The notes: generated from the sequence alone by a model not told the origin. Positions 24,441-37,129 are shown, counted from the stretch's first letter. The stretch: 64,000 nucleotides of DNA from Lumbricus rubellus (GCA_945859605.1 OX243814.1:40994156-41058155); one strand, 5' to 3'. A program made the numbers and translations.

Positions 24441-25162
24441 ATTTCTATATATCTATGGGTTTTATATAGCGCCTCTTCATTTATGAAGCGCCATTGTAGT
24501 ATGACCACGTATCAATTGATGACACTGAGCAACTGTTAAAACCAAGACATAACATTTTCACATGGCATGATGGCAACTGTTTTTAGGATGTCTCAAACAT
24601 GTACTGCAATTTTGTTTCTCCTAGTGTTACAGGGTTAGTTCTCTAATTAATCATGCACAGCATAAATTATCTCCTTATGCTCTAGTTTCATTGAGCAACA
24701 TTGTAATTATGAAAATATTCATGCAGTACTTAAACTATCCATGTTTTCTTGACATAAATTGTTTCGTATATTGTTTTGCTATTAATCTTTCGTAATATAA
24801 TTAGCTTCTGAAAGAGCAGTGCTGAAGTTCACACTACCAAACAATGGTAAGTTTTAGAGGCCTCTGTTGCAGATAATGTGTAGTACTGAAGAGTTGCCTA
24901 CAGAATCTGTCTGTTCTTTTATTATCAGTATGATAAGCGCTATTTTATTCTTGTGGCACCACTTTATTATATGTTTTGCTGTACTATAGATACTAAGCTT
25001 GTATAGCATGACATGTGTTGTCGATATCAAACACGCAAAAGTTTTTGTTGTTTTTCTAGAAACTTCTATCTGACCAGTCATCAAGTGGGGATGACAAGCC
25101 TTTATGATGTCGGCTTCCTGAAGATCAGTCAATTACCACAGACAGTCTAGGTTGAGGTAAGG

Positions 25163-25362
25163 NNNNNNNNNNNNNNNNNNNNNNNNNNNNNNNNNNNNNN
25201 NNNNNNNNNNNNNNNNNNNNNNNNNNNNNNNNNNNNNNNNNNNNNNNNNNNNNNNNNNNNNNNNNNNNNNNNNNNNNNNNNNNNNNNNNNNNNNNNNNNN
25301 NNNNNNNNNNNNNNNNNNNNNNNNNNNNNNNNNNNNNNNNNNNNNNNNNNNNNNNNNNNNNN
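25163..25362. other. Assembly gap (200 N)
   Basis: Exactly 200 N, so probably a placeholder length. It starts where the left arm reads GAGGTAAGG, which in the mirrored right arm is the first few bases of the 27-bp satellite. Confidence 0.99.
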
Positions 25363-25540
25363 TTATTATAGAAATACTCTTCTAATGAATGAATGATTCA
25401 ATAGTTATTCCCATTTACGTTCAATTAAGACCACGCAATTCTCAATGCATCGTTGGCAAGGCTGCCGACCAAAAAGCGCTAAACTTTCCCACAATCATAT
25501 TTGTCACAGTTGGCTAAACAAAATCTGAATGAATGACTGG

Positions 25541-25675
25541 CAGGGTTGAAAGTGGTTTGAAAAAATTTCGGGTCTCTGTGAGCCAGAGGGTGCTAGATAT
25601 CAATGTTTATTCAAGAGGCAAAAAAATTAATGCCGGGTCTGAGACCCGGACAGACCCGGCTCACTTTCAGCCCTG
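25541..25675. mobile_element. 135-bp hAT-type MITE
   Basis: Ends CAGGGTTGAAAGTGG and CTCACTTTCAGCCCTG, inverted with few mismatches. Outer 8 bases ATGACTGG and ATTACCGG match at 6 of 8. The interior has paired GACCCGG/CCGGGTC phrases. Confidence 0.6.
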
Positions 25676-26062
25676 ATTACCGGGTAACCTGATCTATAGA
25701 TAGACTTCTACGCCATGCAGTATAAAATTATAGGTGAGATTCGATTACCACGATGACACATAAAATCGTTCAAACAACTGAGAGATTGATGGAAGAAAGT
25801 GTGCACCTTCCTTTGTTGATGCTATTGCCCTTTAGATGTTCTGACATGTACAGACACAGAGCCTGCAGATTCCCGCAGTTCGGTCTAAATGCAACTATTA
25901 AGATCCGTGTAACTGGATTCTGCCTCAAAAGGTCAACTGGATGCGGTTCAGTTTCTCAAGAACCCAATATGAGATGAGACAGAAGAAGCGTATAGAATGC
26001 AGCTAATCAGTCAAGCAATGGCAATCGAAAGCGTGGGGATTCCCCACCCACTCCACCCCACC
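25676..26062. other. Spacer sequence between the arms, no gene recognised
   Basis: Contains a 74-codon open frame (25753-25977) with no known domain and no support for translation. Confidence 0.5.
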
Positions 26063-26209
26063 CAGTGTAAGAATTGTCGAAAAATAAATGGGGGAGAGGG
26101 GTTGGACCATTATACACTTGGAATCGGGGTGTGAAAAACAGACTTTAACATGGGACTCTAAGAAAGACTGGGGGGTTGAAACCCCCAACCCCCGGCAATT
26201 CACACCCTG
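26063..26209. mobile_element. hAT-type MITE (CAGTRTRAGAATTG family), copy 2
   Basis: Starts CAGTGTAAGAATTGTCG and ends CAATTCACACCCTG, with the interior ACTTTAACATGGGACTCTAA. It lies inside a CCCCACCC simple sequence, so the target duplication is ambiguous (ACCCCACC against CCCCACCC). Confidence 0.8.
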
Positions 26210-26306
26210 CCCCACCCCACCCCACCAACCCAACCAAACCCCACTTCTATACTCGAGCACTTCTGCACATTAATATGCGCAGAATCATACTGACATTTAA
26301 GTATTA

Positions 26307-26670
26307 CACTGTAAAAAAAATCTCGTAAAATAACGGTGAATTGCATGGCAACTTAGTTGCCATGCAATTCACCGTAATTATACGGGCGCCCGTATTCTCA
26401 ATTACGGGTGACATCGTAAACTTACGATCAATCCCCGTTTTTTGTAACGGGAACTCCCCGTTTTAATCACGGCAACTCTCCTTATTTATGCGGAAAATTC
26501 CCGTATATTATACGGCAATTCAGCGTATTTCAACGGTGAATTGCCGTTATCAAACGGTAAATCGCCGGTCATTAACGTTATATTGTTACTTTTCTTACGG
26601 CGAATCACCTTCTATTTACGATTGATTCGTTCTACATCGACGGTGAATCACCGTCTATTAACGGGCTCTC
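26307..26670. mobile_element. CACTG-type transposon end with ACGGTGAATT subterminal repeats
   Basis: Begins CACTGTAAAAAAAATCTCGT and continues as a degenerate array of about 20-24-bp units around TAACGGTGAATTGCCGTTAT, in both orientations, to TCACCGTCTATTAACGGG near 26665. A CACTG terminus followed by dense CGTAAAATAACGG-like subterminal repeats is the layout known from animal CACTA/EnSpm-like elements. No opposite terminus was found, so this is probably one end of a truncated element. A perfect hairpin lies at 26332-26375. Confidence 0.5.
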
Positions 26671-26825
26671 CGTCCCCCTCCCTCTCCCTCCCCTCCCTTT
26701 CAATCCTCTCTTCCCCCCCACCGCCCCTATCCGTTTCCCTCCCTTTCCCCCGCTCCGTCCCCTCCCTCTGTCTCATCTTCCCTCCCTCAGTCTCCCATCT
26801 CCCTTCCCTCCTCCATCCCTCTCGC
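26671..26825. repeat. Pyrimidine-rich CCCTCCCT tract
   Basis: (CCCTC)n-like low-complexity sequence. The 130-codon open frame over it (26541-26933) is Ser/Pro-rich from composition and is not supported as a gene. Confidence 0.85.
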
Positions 26826-27233
26826 TCCACATTACTTCACCAAGTTGAAATAGAACTGGAAAGGACATTAAAATCAGATCTTAAACTGGAAATGCAGGTA
26901 GCATCAAACAAATCAACTGAATCAGAATATTAATTAAACACACATTTTAAACATCACAACTTCAAGAAACATCGACTAATGATCTGGCATTTCTGGAAAG
27001 AGAACAATACACGATGTTCATGCCATTGAACAGTGCGACATAATGCAAAGCCAGCCGTTATAATCTACAGACCTCTATAGCACCATTATCATATTGCAAG
27101 AAGAATGAATAAAAACGTCGACAGTCTACAAAGAAGTCAGGATAATAACTGACAAATTAAAATTAATTTTTTTTTAACAGAAATGGGCAGGCTGAAGCAG
27201 ACGAGTTATTCAACACTTTATTGATGAACAGCT

Positions 27234-27488
27234 TTGCTCACCAAAAACTTTCAACACACTCTCATTGTTAGTGCAAAAGAACAAACAGAATGCACAAAAC
27301 AGTGCTGTAACATTGTTTATGCTGTGGAAAAAGCATTAGAGTCATTGTCCATCGCTACAGGAAACCAGGCACATAATTTCGACTTCGTTGACTTCATACT
27401 TTTTGTTCCACGTGCAGAAGTGTGCTGCGAAAGAAAAAACAAACACAAGAATCAGTCAAAGAAAAAAATTGTCCATAGGCAGAGATAG
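27234..27488 (+). other. Unrecognised 84-codon open frame in the spacer
   Basis: Ordinary composition (ECTKQCCNIVYAVEKALESL then NFDFVDFILFVPRAEVCC), lying between the CACTG array and the purine tract. No domain recognised. It is the only stretch of the spacer that looks at all protein-like, but nothing confirms it. Confidence 0.15.
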
Positions 27489-27660
27489 AGAGATAGGAAC
27501 AGAGAGATACAGAGGGTGAGAAAGATACATATAGCGAGAGATAGATAGAGAGAGATAGGCATAGAGACAGACAGAGAGAAAAATAAATAGATAGACAGAG
27601 ATAGAGAGCTAGACAGAGAGAGAGAGGGAGAGAGAGGGGGAGAGAGAGAAAGAAACAAAC
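27482..27660. repeat. GAGA/GATA purine tract
   Basis: Degenerate AGAGATAGAGAG sequence directly before the 27-bp satellite. Confidence 0.9.
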
Positions 27661-27666
27661 AGGTTA

Positions 27667-30600
27667 TTAACGCTCGTGAATAAACTAGTGCCCTTAACCC
27701 TCGTGAATAAACTTTAAGGCCCTTCGCTCTAGTGAATAAACTCATGCCCTTAACCCTCGTGAATAAACTAAAACCTTTAGCGCTCGTGAATAAACTAGTG
27801 CCCTTAACCCTCGTGAATAAACAGAGGCCCTTAACCCTCGTGAATAAACTGAGGCCCTTAACCCTCGTGAAGAAACTGAGGCCCAAAGGGTTCCTGAATA
27901 AACTAGTGCCCTTAACCCTCGTGAATAAACTGAGGCCCTTAACGCTCGTGAATAAACTGATGCCCTTAACCAACGTGAATAAACTGATGCCCTTAATCCT
28001 CGTGAATAGACTGAGGCCCTTAACTCTCGTGAATAAACTGATGTCCTTAACCCTCATGAATAAACTAGTGCCGATAACCCTCGTGAATAAACTAAAACCT
28101 TTAGCGCTCGTGAATAAACTAGTGCCCTTAAACCTCGTGAATAAACAGAGGCCCTTAACCCTCGTGAATAAACTGAGGCCCTTAACCCTCGTGAAGAAAC
28201 TGAGGCCCAAAGGGTTCCTGAATAAACTAGTGCCCTTAACCCTCGTGAATAAACTGAGGCCCTTACCGCTCGTGAATAAACTGATGCCTTTAACCAACGT
28301 GAATAAACTGATGCCCTTAATCCTCGTGAATAGACTGAGGCCCTTAACTCTCGTGAATAAACTGATGCCCTTGATCCTCGTGAATAAACTGATGCCCTTA
28401 CTCCTCGTGAATAAACTAGTGCCCTTCACGCTCGTGAATAAAATGAGGCCCTTAACCCTCATGAATAAACTGATGCCCTTGATCCTCGTGAATAAACTGA
28501 TGCCCTTACTCCTCGTGAATAAACTAGTGCCCTTCACGCTCGTGAATAAAATGAGGCCCTTAACCCTCATGAATAAACTAGTGCCCATAACCCTCATGAA
28601 TAAACTGAGGCCCTTAACCCACGTGAATAAGCTGAGACTCTTAACCCTCGTGAATAAACAGAGGCCCTTAACCCTCGTGAATAAACTGATGCCCTTAACG
28701 CACGTGAATAAACTAGTGCCCTTAACCCACGTGAATAAACTGATGCCCTTAACCCTCGTGAATAAACTAGTGAACGCAACCCACGTGAATAAGCTGAGGC
28801 TCTTAACCCTCGTGAATAAACTGAGGCCCTTAACCCTCGTGAATAAACTGAGGCCCGTATCGCTCGTGAACAAACTAATGCCGTTAACCCTCATGAATAA
28901 ACTGAGGCCCTTAACCCTCGGGAATAAACTGAGGCCCTTAGCGCCAGTGAATAAACTGATGACCTTAGCGCTCGTGAATAAACTAATGCCCTTAACCCTC
29001 ATGAATAAACTGAGACCCTTAACACTCGTGAATAAACTAATGCCTTTAACCCTCATGGCGCTCATGAATAATATAGTGCCCTTAACCCTCGTGTATAAAC
29101 TGATGCCCTTAATCATCGTGAATAAACTAGTGCTCTTCGCGCTCGTGAATAAACTGATGCCCTTTACCCTCGTGAATAAACTGATGCCCTTAATCCTCGT
29201 GAATAAACTAGTGCCCTTCACGCTCGTGAATAAAATGAGGCCCTTAACCCTCATGAATAAACTAGTGCCCATAACCCTCGTGAATAAACTGAGGCCCTTA
29301 ACCCACGTGAATAAGCTGAGACTCTTAACCCTCGTGAATAAACAGAGGCCCTTAACCCTCGTGAATAAACTGATGCCCTTAACGCACGTGAATAAACTAG
29401 TGCCCTTAACCCACGTGAATAAACTGATGCCCTTAACCCTCGTGAATAAACTAATGCCTTTAACCCTCATCAATAAACTGATACCCTTGAACCTCGTGAA
29501 TAAACCGAGGCCCTTTACACCCGTGTATAAACTGATGACCTTAATCCTCGTTTATAAACTAATGCCCTTAACCCTCATGAATAAACTGAGACCCTTAACC
29601 CTCGTGAATAAACTAATGCCCTTAACCCTCATCAATAAACTAAGACCCTTAACCATCGTAATAAACTGAGGCCCTTGTCGCTCGTGAATAAACTAGTGCC
29701 CTTCGCACCCGTGAATAAACTGATGCCCTTTACCTTCGTGAACAAACTGATGCCCATAACCCTCGTGAATAAACTGAGGCCCTTAACCCTCGTGAATAAA
29801 CTAAGGCCTTTTGCACTCGTGAATAAACTGATGCCCTCATCTTTCGTGAATAAACTAGTGCTCTTAAACCTCTTGAATAAACAGAGGCCCTTAACCCTCG
29901 TGAATAAACCGAGGCCCTTCACACCCGTGTATAAACTGAATAAACTGAGGCTCTTAACCCACGTGAATAAACTAAGGCCTTTAGCACTCGTGAATAAACT
30001 GATGCCCTTAATCCTTGTGAATAAACTGAGGCACTTAACCCTCGCGAATAAACTGAGGCCAGTATCGCTCGTGAACAAACTAATGCCGTTAACCCTCGTG
30101 AATAAACTGAGGCCCTTAACCCTCGCGAATAAACTGAGGCCCTTAGCGCCAGTGAATAAACTGATGACCTTAGCGCTCGTGAATAAACTGAGGCCCTTAA
30201 CCCTCGCGAATAAACTGAGGCCCTTAGCGCCAGTGAATAAACTGATACCCTTAACCCTTGTGAATGAACTGAGGCCCTTTACACCTGTGTATAAACTGAT
30301 GCCCTTAATCCTCGTGAATAAACTAGTGTTCTTCGCGCTCTATGAATAAACTGATGCCCTTTACCCTCGTGAATAAATTGAGGCCCTTATCACTCGTGAA
30401 TAAACTAGTGCTCTTCGCGCTCGTTAATAAACTAATGCCCTTAACCCTCATCAATAAACTGATACCCTTGAACCTCGTGAATAAACCGAGGCCCTTTACA
30501 CCCGTGTATAAACTGATGCCCTTAATCCTCGTTTATAAACTAGTGCCCTTCGTGCTCGTGAATAAACTGAGGCCCTTAACCCTCGTGAATAAACTGATGC

Positions 30601-30820
30601 CCTTAATCCTCGTGAATAAACTAGTGCCCTTCACGCTCATGAATAAAATGAGGCCGTTAACCCTCATGAATAAACTAGTGCCCATAACCCTCGTGAATAA
30701 ACTGAGGCCCTAAGCGCTCGTGAATAAACTAGTGCCCGTAACCCTCGTGAATAAACTGATGACCTTAGCGCTCGTGAATAAACTAATGCCCTTAACCCTC
30801 GTGAATAAACTGAGACCCTT
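27667..30820. repeat. 27-bp minisatellite (~117 units)
   Basis: Tandem units of the type CTCGTGAATAAACTGAKGCC followed by CTTAACC, 27 bp each. Higher-order structure is visible: a rare variant containing AGAAACTGAGGCCCAAAGGG recurs exactly 324 bp (12 units) apart, at 27871 and 28195, within a longer duplicated block. Because 27 is a multiple of 3 and the unit has few stops, long nonapeptide-repeat frames stay open on both strands (NKLRPLTLV on plus, GLSLFTRVK on minus). They are by-products of period and not evidence of a gene. The array ends exactly where the right arm begins. Confidence 0.97.
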
Positions 30821-33544
30821 ACCTCAACCTAGATTGTCTGTCGTAATTGACTGATCTTCAGGAAGCCAACATCATAAATGCTTGTCATCGCCACTTGATG
30901 ACTGGTCAGATAGAAGTTTCTAGAAAAAAATAAAAATTGTGGGTGTTGGATATCGACAACACATGTCATGCTATACAAGCTTAGTATCTATAGTAAAGTA
31001 AAACGTATAATAAAGTGGTGCCATAAGAATAAAATAGCGCTTAATTATACTGATAATAAAAGAACAGAGATTCTGTAGTTAACTCTACAGTACTACACAT
31101 TATCTGCAACAGAGGCCTCTAAAACTTACCATTGTTTGGCTATCGCAAACTTCAGCACTGCTCTTTTAGAAGCTAATTGTGTTACAAAAGATTAATAGCA
31201 AAACAATATATGAAATAATTTATGTGAAGAAAATATGGATAGTTTATAAGTACTGCATGAATATTTTGATAATTATATACTGTTGCTCAATGAAACCAAA
31301 GCATAAGGAGATTTTTTTTAGGTTGCACATGATTAATTAAGGAAACTATCCCTGTAACACTAGTCCTGTAGAACTAGGAGCCACAAACTTACAGTACATG
31401 TTTGAGACATCGAGGAAATGGTTGCCATGCAGAAACGTTACACCTTGGTTACCAGTCGCTCAGTGTCATCAATTGATACTTGTCATACGACAATGGCGCT
31501 TCATAAATGCATAACATTAATGAAGGCTATAACAACAATGTTTGGTTAAAAATGAGATACTAACGATGCTTTCGAAGATGTAACCACACGTAGTCAGGGC
31601 CATGAACTTGTTCAGCATTCTCAATTGCCAGAGTTCGTACAACACCTCGACTTCTACAAACAAAACTATTTTCAGTTAGTCAAATCACAGACCCTATGCA
31701 ATGCCATGGCAATAATGAATATCAATAGTGACTCCTCCTCCCACCCCATCAGTTCTTTCCATCATTGTATCTGGTGAGCTCTTATCGTCCTTTTCTCATC
31801 CCAAAACCTGCCTTTTCTCTCACGGTTGCACACACTGGGAGCGCGTCTGAAAGGCTCTTGCTGGGAAAAGTGCTTTATAAATGGCCAGATACAATACAAT
31901 CTCTATAACCACGTACAAACGTCATACATGCACATTACTTAGCATTGCACAAATATTTTAAAAAATTCATTGCAAGTGCAATTATAGATTAGTAAACCAC
32001 TGCAGTGACAGGAACTATACACGCATACATGTTGCTCGCTGTGCCAGACATATGCAACTAACTGTTATTATGCATCTATGAATAGCGACACTAAATGAAA
32101 AACATTCTAAGTAGGTTTACAAAAGTGCTGCATATTTAAAGAATTATTAAGATGGGAAAACTGACAAGTAGCAAACACTGCTGAGACATCAAGAAGAGAC
32201 ACAATACTGGTGACAGGTTCGGATATACATACAGATTACAAAACCAAACAGAAATATGGCGAAAGTTTTAAGCAAATGTCTAGATCCAATGTTGTTACGT
32301 GCATCACAACAAAACAAATCGAACAGAAATTAAAAGGGTTTTGTAGCAAGATAAGAGATAATGTTCCACCGCCGCCACAAGATAGTGGCGCTGAATAAAT
32401 GCATAAAAATAAATGTTGATTTCAATACCAAAAATAAGCGATAAATATGAAATACCTACGACGCATGTCCATAATGCAACAGTTGTTGTGGCATGTTTGA
32501 CCGTTTGACAGGTGCTATCACCCTTCTAAAATTCCAGATTTTTTAAAATCTGCATCGAGTCCTAAAAACAAAATGATTTCATTCAGTTAATTCCCAGAAC
32601 GTACAAAACACTAGATTGCAAGCTAAATCAGTTGAATTAAATAAATTTGAATAGAATTTTTTGGGATGAATCGTTTCTTTCATATGTAACGAAACAGAAC
32701 AAAAACAACATACTTTAGTAGTCAGAAAACGAAAACTGACTCGGTCACCACCAACAACACTACTAATAGTACAAGCAATGGAAGGCTAGAACAGTAATCC
32801 ATTAAGCCAGCCCTCACTTAAGCCCAGCAGAAATTGGTAAAAAGTGATAAAAATAACTAACAATATCAGTACTTAGTAAAGTAATATATTAATAACAACA
32901 ATAACACCACCACCAGCTACGTTGTATCCAATAAAGAGACTAACAGCAATACATCTGGCACCACGACCGCCAACACAACACCAACATAACCACAACATGA
33001 GGACTTTCCACAAACAACAACAATATTTCTAAATAGAAGAGCACTTCATCAAGGCAGCACTTGTGGGGTTATGGGTAATAAATGTCAGCAAATATCATTT
33101 CTCAGCATCTGCGTAAAGGGTAAATGATCAGTCTTCTCTTAAATAGTATACGGTCAGTGCACTCTTTAAAGTCAAATTAAATAGTGGTACACACAAGCCA
33201 CAAATCTTAATAAAAGATTCTGCCGCTACAAAGAATCACAAAATAATAACAACAGCAACAATGACAACAATAGCAACAATAATAGTAATACTAATAATAA
33301 TAATAAAACACACAAAACAGCTACAAACATAATTTTTTGAAATTCCGAGGGATCCTAGGTACCTCGGGTAAAAATAATAATATTAGCTCAGTAACAATAA
33401 CAATGGTTGCTAAACCTGGGACGATGCCTGATTTCTCGGAGATTTCCTTTTCAAGTTCTAAAATAATTTTTCCCTGAGGAATCATTAAAATTAAAATCTC
33501 TTGGAAAAAACAATAGCAATAATATAAAAAATAAAATACTATGC

Positions 33545-33680
33545 TACAAATTGTATGGTTAGCACACCAGACCTTAGTAGGTCTGGACTAAAATCCATAC
33601 GCAGCCAAAAAACTTGTTCAAGATTTCAGTTCCCGCACAACCCCTGGCCAAATTAGATGAAACGAGTACACTGATGGTAC
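33545..33680 (+). repeat. Possible tRNA-derived SINE head in the right arm
   Basis: TGTATGGTTAGCACACCAGA resembles a box A region, and GGACTAAAATCCATACG a decayed box B. The following AACTTGTTCAAGATTTC phrase recurs at about 33828, so the unit is partly duplicated. Confidence 0.3.
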
Positions 33681-36636
33681 ACTGTCAATTAAAAGTAATT
33701 AATTAAATTAAATTAATAATATTAATAATAATAAAATAGATACTTTAAATGCAGTACTAAGCACACTGGGAATCATTAAGGTTACACACTAGGTTAGGGC
33801 TCAAGCCTTTACATAGCCAAAAAATAACTTGTTCAAGATTTCTATTTTTTCTGAAGCCCTTGCCAACTCTGATAAAATGCGTACACTGTTGGTGGGTAGA
33901 TGAGACGGTGAGGGAGAGGATTGGGCACCTGTTCAGTATGCCAAGGCTGACAAAGCTGGAGAAATTTGTACCAGCATTGACCAGTTCAACACCCACCTTA
34001 ACGAATTAATGACAACGTGTCTGACTAAACAAATTCTATATATACTTTGACTAAAACTGGTATTTTTATTTCCACAATTTCATTTAACTGATTAGACAAT
34101 TTGCTACTCAAATACCGTAATCATGTGCAACTAGTGACTCACTAACTCACATGGCGGAAGAATTTGACAGGATAGAGCACAGACTAATTTGTCCGTTTCC
34201 ACCAAGGACAAAGTCGATGATACCGTAGAACCGTAAAACAATCTCCGTTGAAAATGTTCATAGTTTCCAGGAAATTCAACCCAGAATATCACTGAAAATA
34301 CATGAAAAGCACAAAAATTCAATGAATGCTTGGAAATCATTTTTTTAAAAAAACAAATAAAACTAAAAAATATAGCATCAGGGACTGATTAAGAAATGTG
34401 GGGCCCTGTTCAATAAAGCTGTGGGTGCCACAACCTCCCAGAAGCAAAACAAAGTGACACAAAAAAGTTCGTATTCAAAGACAATACGTATATTATTATT
34501 ACTTCTGTTTTTACAATATCAGCAGACCTTTTAACATACCAGTTTAGTTTAAAAGTAGGCCTATGCATCTTTTACGGATTATGAATTTTAAAATGATTCA
34601 TGGTCAGACATTTTCTTCTAACCACAGAAAAAACAGTGCACTCGCAGAAGCAAACACTGCATTAACTATTATATGCCCCAAATAAATTCTTGGGAGGGAA
34701 AATTTCTGGCAGTCATGCGGCTAAATAACGACTAGGTCAAATGGTTTTTACCAGGGCATTGATTTTCCATGCTGTAGAGCAGCCACTGATTGGAAATTAA
34801 CATATATTTTCGCGCTTACGCCCAGTAGTTAGACCCTGGCTCAAGCTCCATCCTACTTATGTGAGCTTTTCCCCCCGTCTTCTGACTTTGTCTGGTTATG
34901 AAAACTGCAATAAGAGCTCCACACATGCGCAAAAGTTGTAGCCTATGTTAAAGCACTAGCATAAAAAATTTGACAATTTGTTGTTCAGAGATTTTTAAAA
35001 TTATAATTAACAATGATGAAAATATATTCCTATTGCATGTGCGGAGCCCCTAAAGTGTGGGCCCCTGTTCGGCCGAAGATGTCGAACATACCATTAATCC
35101 GACCCCAAAGCATTAGTCTTCCATATAGGCTACATAACGCACGCACGCTTGTAAACCACCGTAAGTTCCTATATAAAAGACAATATTCGTGTCCATATTA
35201 ATTCGTCATACCACAAAATATGGAAATATGTCCTGTGAATTTACGAATCAAATTACCTACTTGATTAAGTTGATTTGTCAGAATTTTCCCGAAATTGGTA
35301 ACCGCCCATATCTTCCGCCATCACTTGAAGAAAGGAAGTACTTCCGGCATCTTCGTCCCAGCAAAATCAAGGCTTCCGCACCACCGTTCAATGCAATATA
35401 AATTGTATAGCGCAATAACCCCGCATCTGACAACCGTAATAAGGCCGAAAAATCATATTGTTACAATAATATTATTGGCCATCATTTATTCAAACCGATA
35501 ATGTACCAATCATGTATATTTAGCTACCCTCTGGCAATAATGACTAATTTTCATATTAAGAACAGTTAAGCGCCTGACATAGTCAGAGCTGGAGTAGGCA
35601 ACCAGATAAAAAAAATACGCATTTAATTCAGCTAGCGGTTATTAGCCAACTATGGTTTTCGGTCTCCAATTAATTGCATTAGTATATCCTTCGAAGTATA
35701 TTTGATAGGCTTAAATTAACCTAACTTCTTGCGAAAAAATAAATTTGCGTGGAAAATATTCTTCAAGAAAATCAATAGGGTCAATTCTCAATTAGGCCTA
35801 AATGAAATTGCAACCATCTTCATCGCTAAAAAGCAAGTAAGCTGCTGGCTAGAAACCATATTAGAGCGACGTGACAAAAACATTGATACCATTTCATGTT
35901 AAGTGGCCATTTCGTATTAACTTAGGCCTAAATACTCATCCACCCAAAATTACAATGCCAGGTTTTTTAACCTTGCTGCACTTAAAAATGACCGTGCATC
36001 AGGCGCACGCAGAAACTAAATATTAGAATTAGGCTTATTATATGCTGAAAGCCCAATAATTCCGAGTTGCGTCAGGAATCGCATGCAGCATTGTTCACAA
36101 GGGAAACGGATATCACAAGATATATCCTGAAGTTTTCTACTGAGGCAAGGTAAAGGTCTATCTTGATCACGGGCAATAGTAATTATTAGTCTGAACAGAA
36201 TCTGCAGAGTGAAAACCAGTTCCCGGTCAAAATTCAAAGCGTCAGAATGGTTAAAGAAGAGTTTTCAGTTTCTAGCGAAAGACCGGTGCACTTGGCCAGC
36301 TGCTAGAGAAGACAGGTCAAATTCCGGTGAGATGAACCTTAATGTGTGGATCCTTTCTTAAGTCACATTTTAGTCATGCCATATCGGCGATTACATTAAA
36401 TTGTTCTTGTCACGATCTTGTTTGCTGATGTAGGCCTATGCGATCGTCCTATGCTATGTACGGCTCATTAACGTGTCAGATGCTGTGAATGAAAGCTACC
36501 TGCATTCAAATTAATGTGTTTGCAGTTAAAATTAAAGCTCGGTCTTTTCCCACATATTTTTTCAGTTACAAGTTCACAAATTTGAGTGACATTATAAGTT
36601 AAAAGTATATCTTGAAAATAAAAAAAAACATTGTTA

Positions 36637-36702
36637 GCATGGGTTTCGAACCCACAACTTCTCACTCAAAGGGCGGCATCTCGACCAATGAGCTAAGATG
36701 CA
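36637..36702 (-). promoter_or_regulatory. tRNA-like Pol III promoter module, copy 4
   Basis: Minus-strand copy: TTAGCTCATTGGTCGAG box A and GGTTCGAAACC box B. It has no direct partner in the left arm at this position, so it arose by recombination between modules. Confidence 0.55.
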
Positions 36703-37063
36703 CTTGCGTGTAAACTGATTTTAAATCCGCTATTGAAGCTGCTTGAGGAGAAGCATAACAATCGCTAAGTTTTGTTCAATGTCAATTTACCCACCGCTCC
36801 GTTATCATAAAAATTAGTAGCTAAATGGCACGCACGGTAAATTCGCATTAAACTCATAGTAATACCTTCACTGAACGCTGGAGTCATTTAAAAGGAGACC
36901 AGTGTTATAATTGTGACTCCAGACTTGCGCGACTGTTTTACCACAATTGCAGGGTCTATATTTTACACTTAGGCCTATCCAACTTTTATATGTTGACCTC
37001 GTACACAAAATTCAGTGACATAGGTTAAAAGCATATCTGGAATGAAATTAAGAAAAAAATGGG

Positions 37064-37129
37064 TCGCATGGGTTTCGAACCCACAACTTCTCACTCAAAG
37101 GGCGGCATCTCGACCAATGAGCTAAGGTG
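37064..37129 (-). promoter_or_regulatory. tRNA-like Pol III promoter module, copy 5
   Basis: Minus-strand copy, nearly identical in its core to copies 1-4, inside the full module of the right arm. Confidence 0.6.

Larger units (their letters stand above)
18543..25162 (+). repeat. Left arm of a giant (~19 kb) inverted repeat
   Basis: The arm starts CACTGTTCCAAAAAACCGT and is colinear with the reverse complement of 30817-37759. Blocks matched by eye, left with right: 18543-18790 with 37530-37759; 18865-19320 with 37000-37440; 20224-20560 with 36240-37000; 20880-21170 with 35130-35420; 21215-21370 with 34150-34340; the triplet-rich ATT/GTT stretch 21930-22005 with 33235-33310; 23520-23600 with 32920-33030; 24000-24440 with 31540-32000; 24780-25162 with 30817-31170. 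Identity looks highest near the inner and outer ends, with indels between. It runs into the N gap at its inner edge. No transposase frame is visible. Confidence 0.9.

Noticed and set aside
27452..30713. Very long open frames (673, 645, 224, 148 and 123 codons) suggesting repeat proteins
   Set aside because: They exist on both strands at once and follow from a 27-bp satellite with few stop codons; no promoter, splice or domain evidence.
27667..30820. CRISPR-like regular repeats
   Set aside because: Units are directly adjacent with no unique spacers, and the DNA is eukaryotic; it is a tandem minisatellite.
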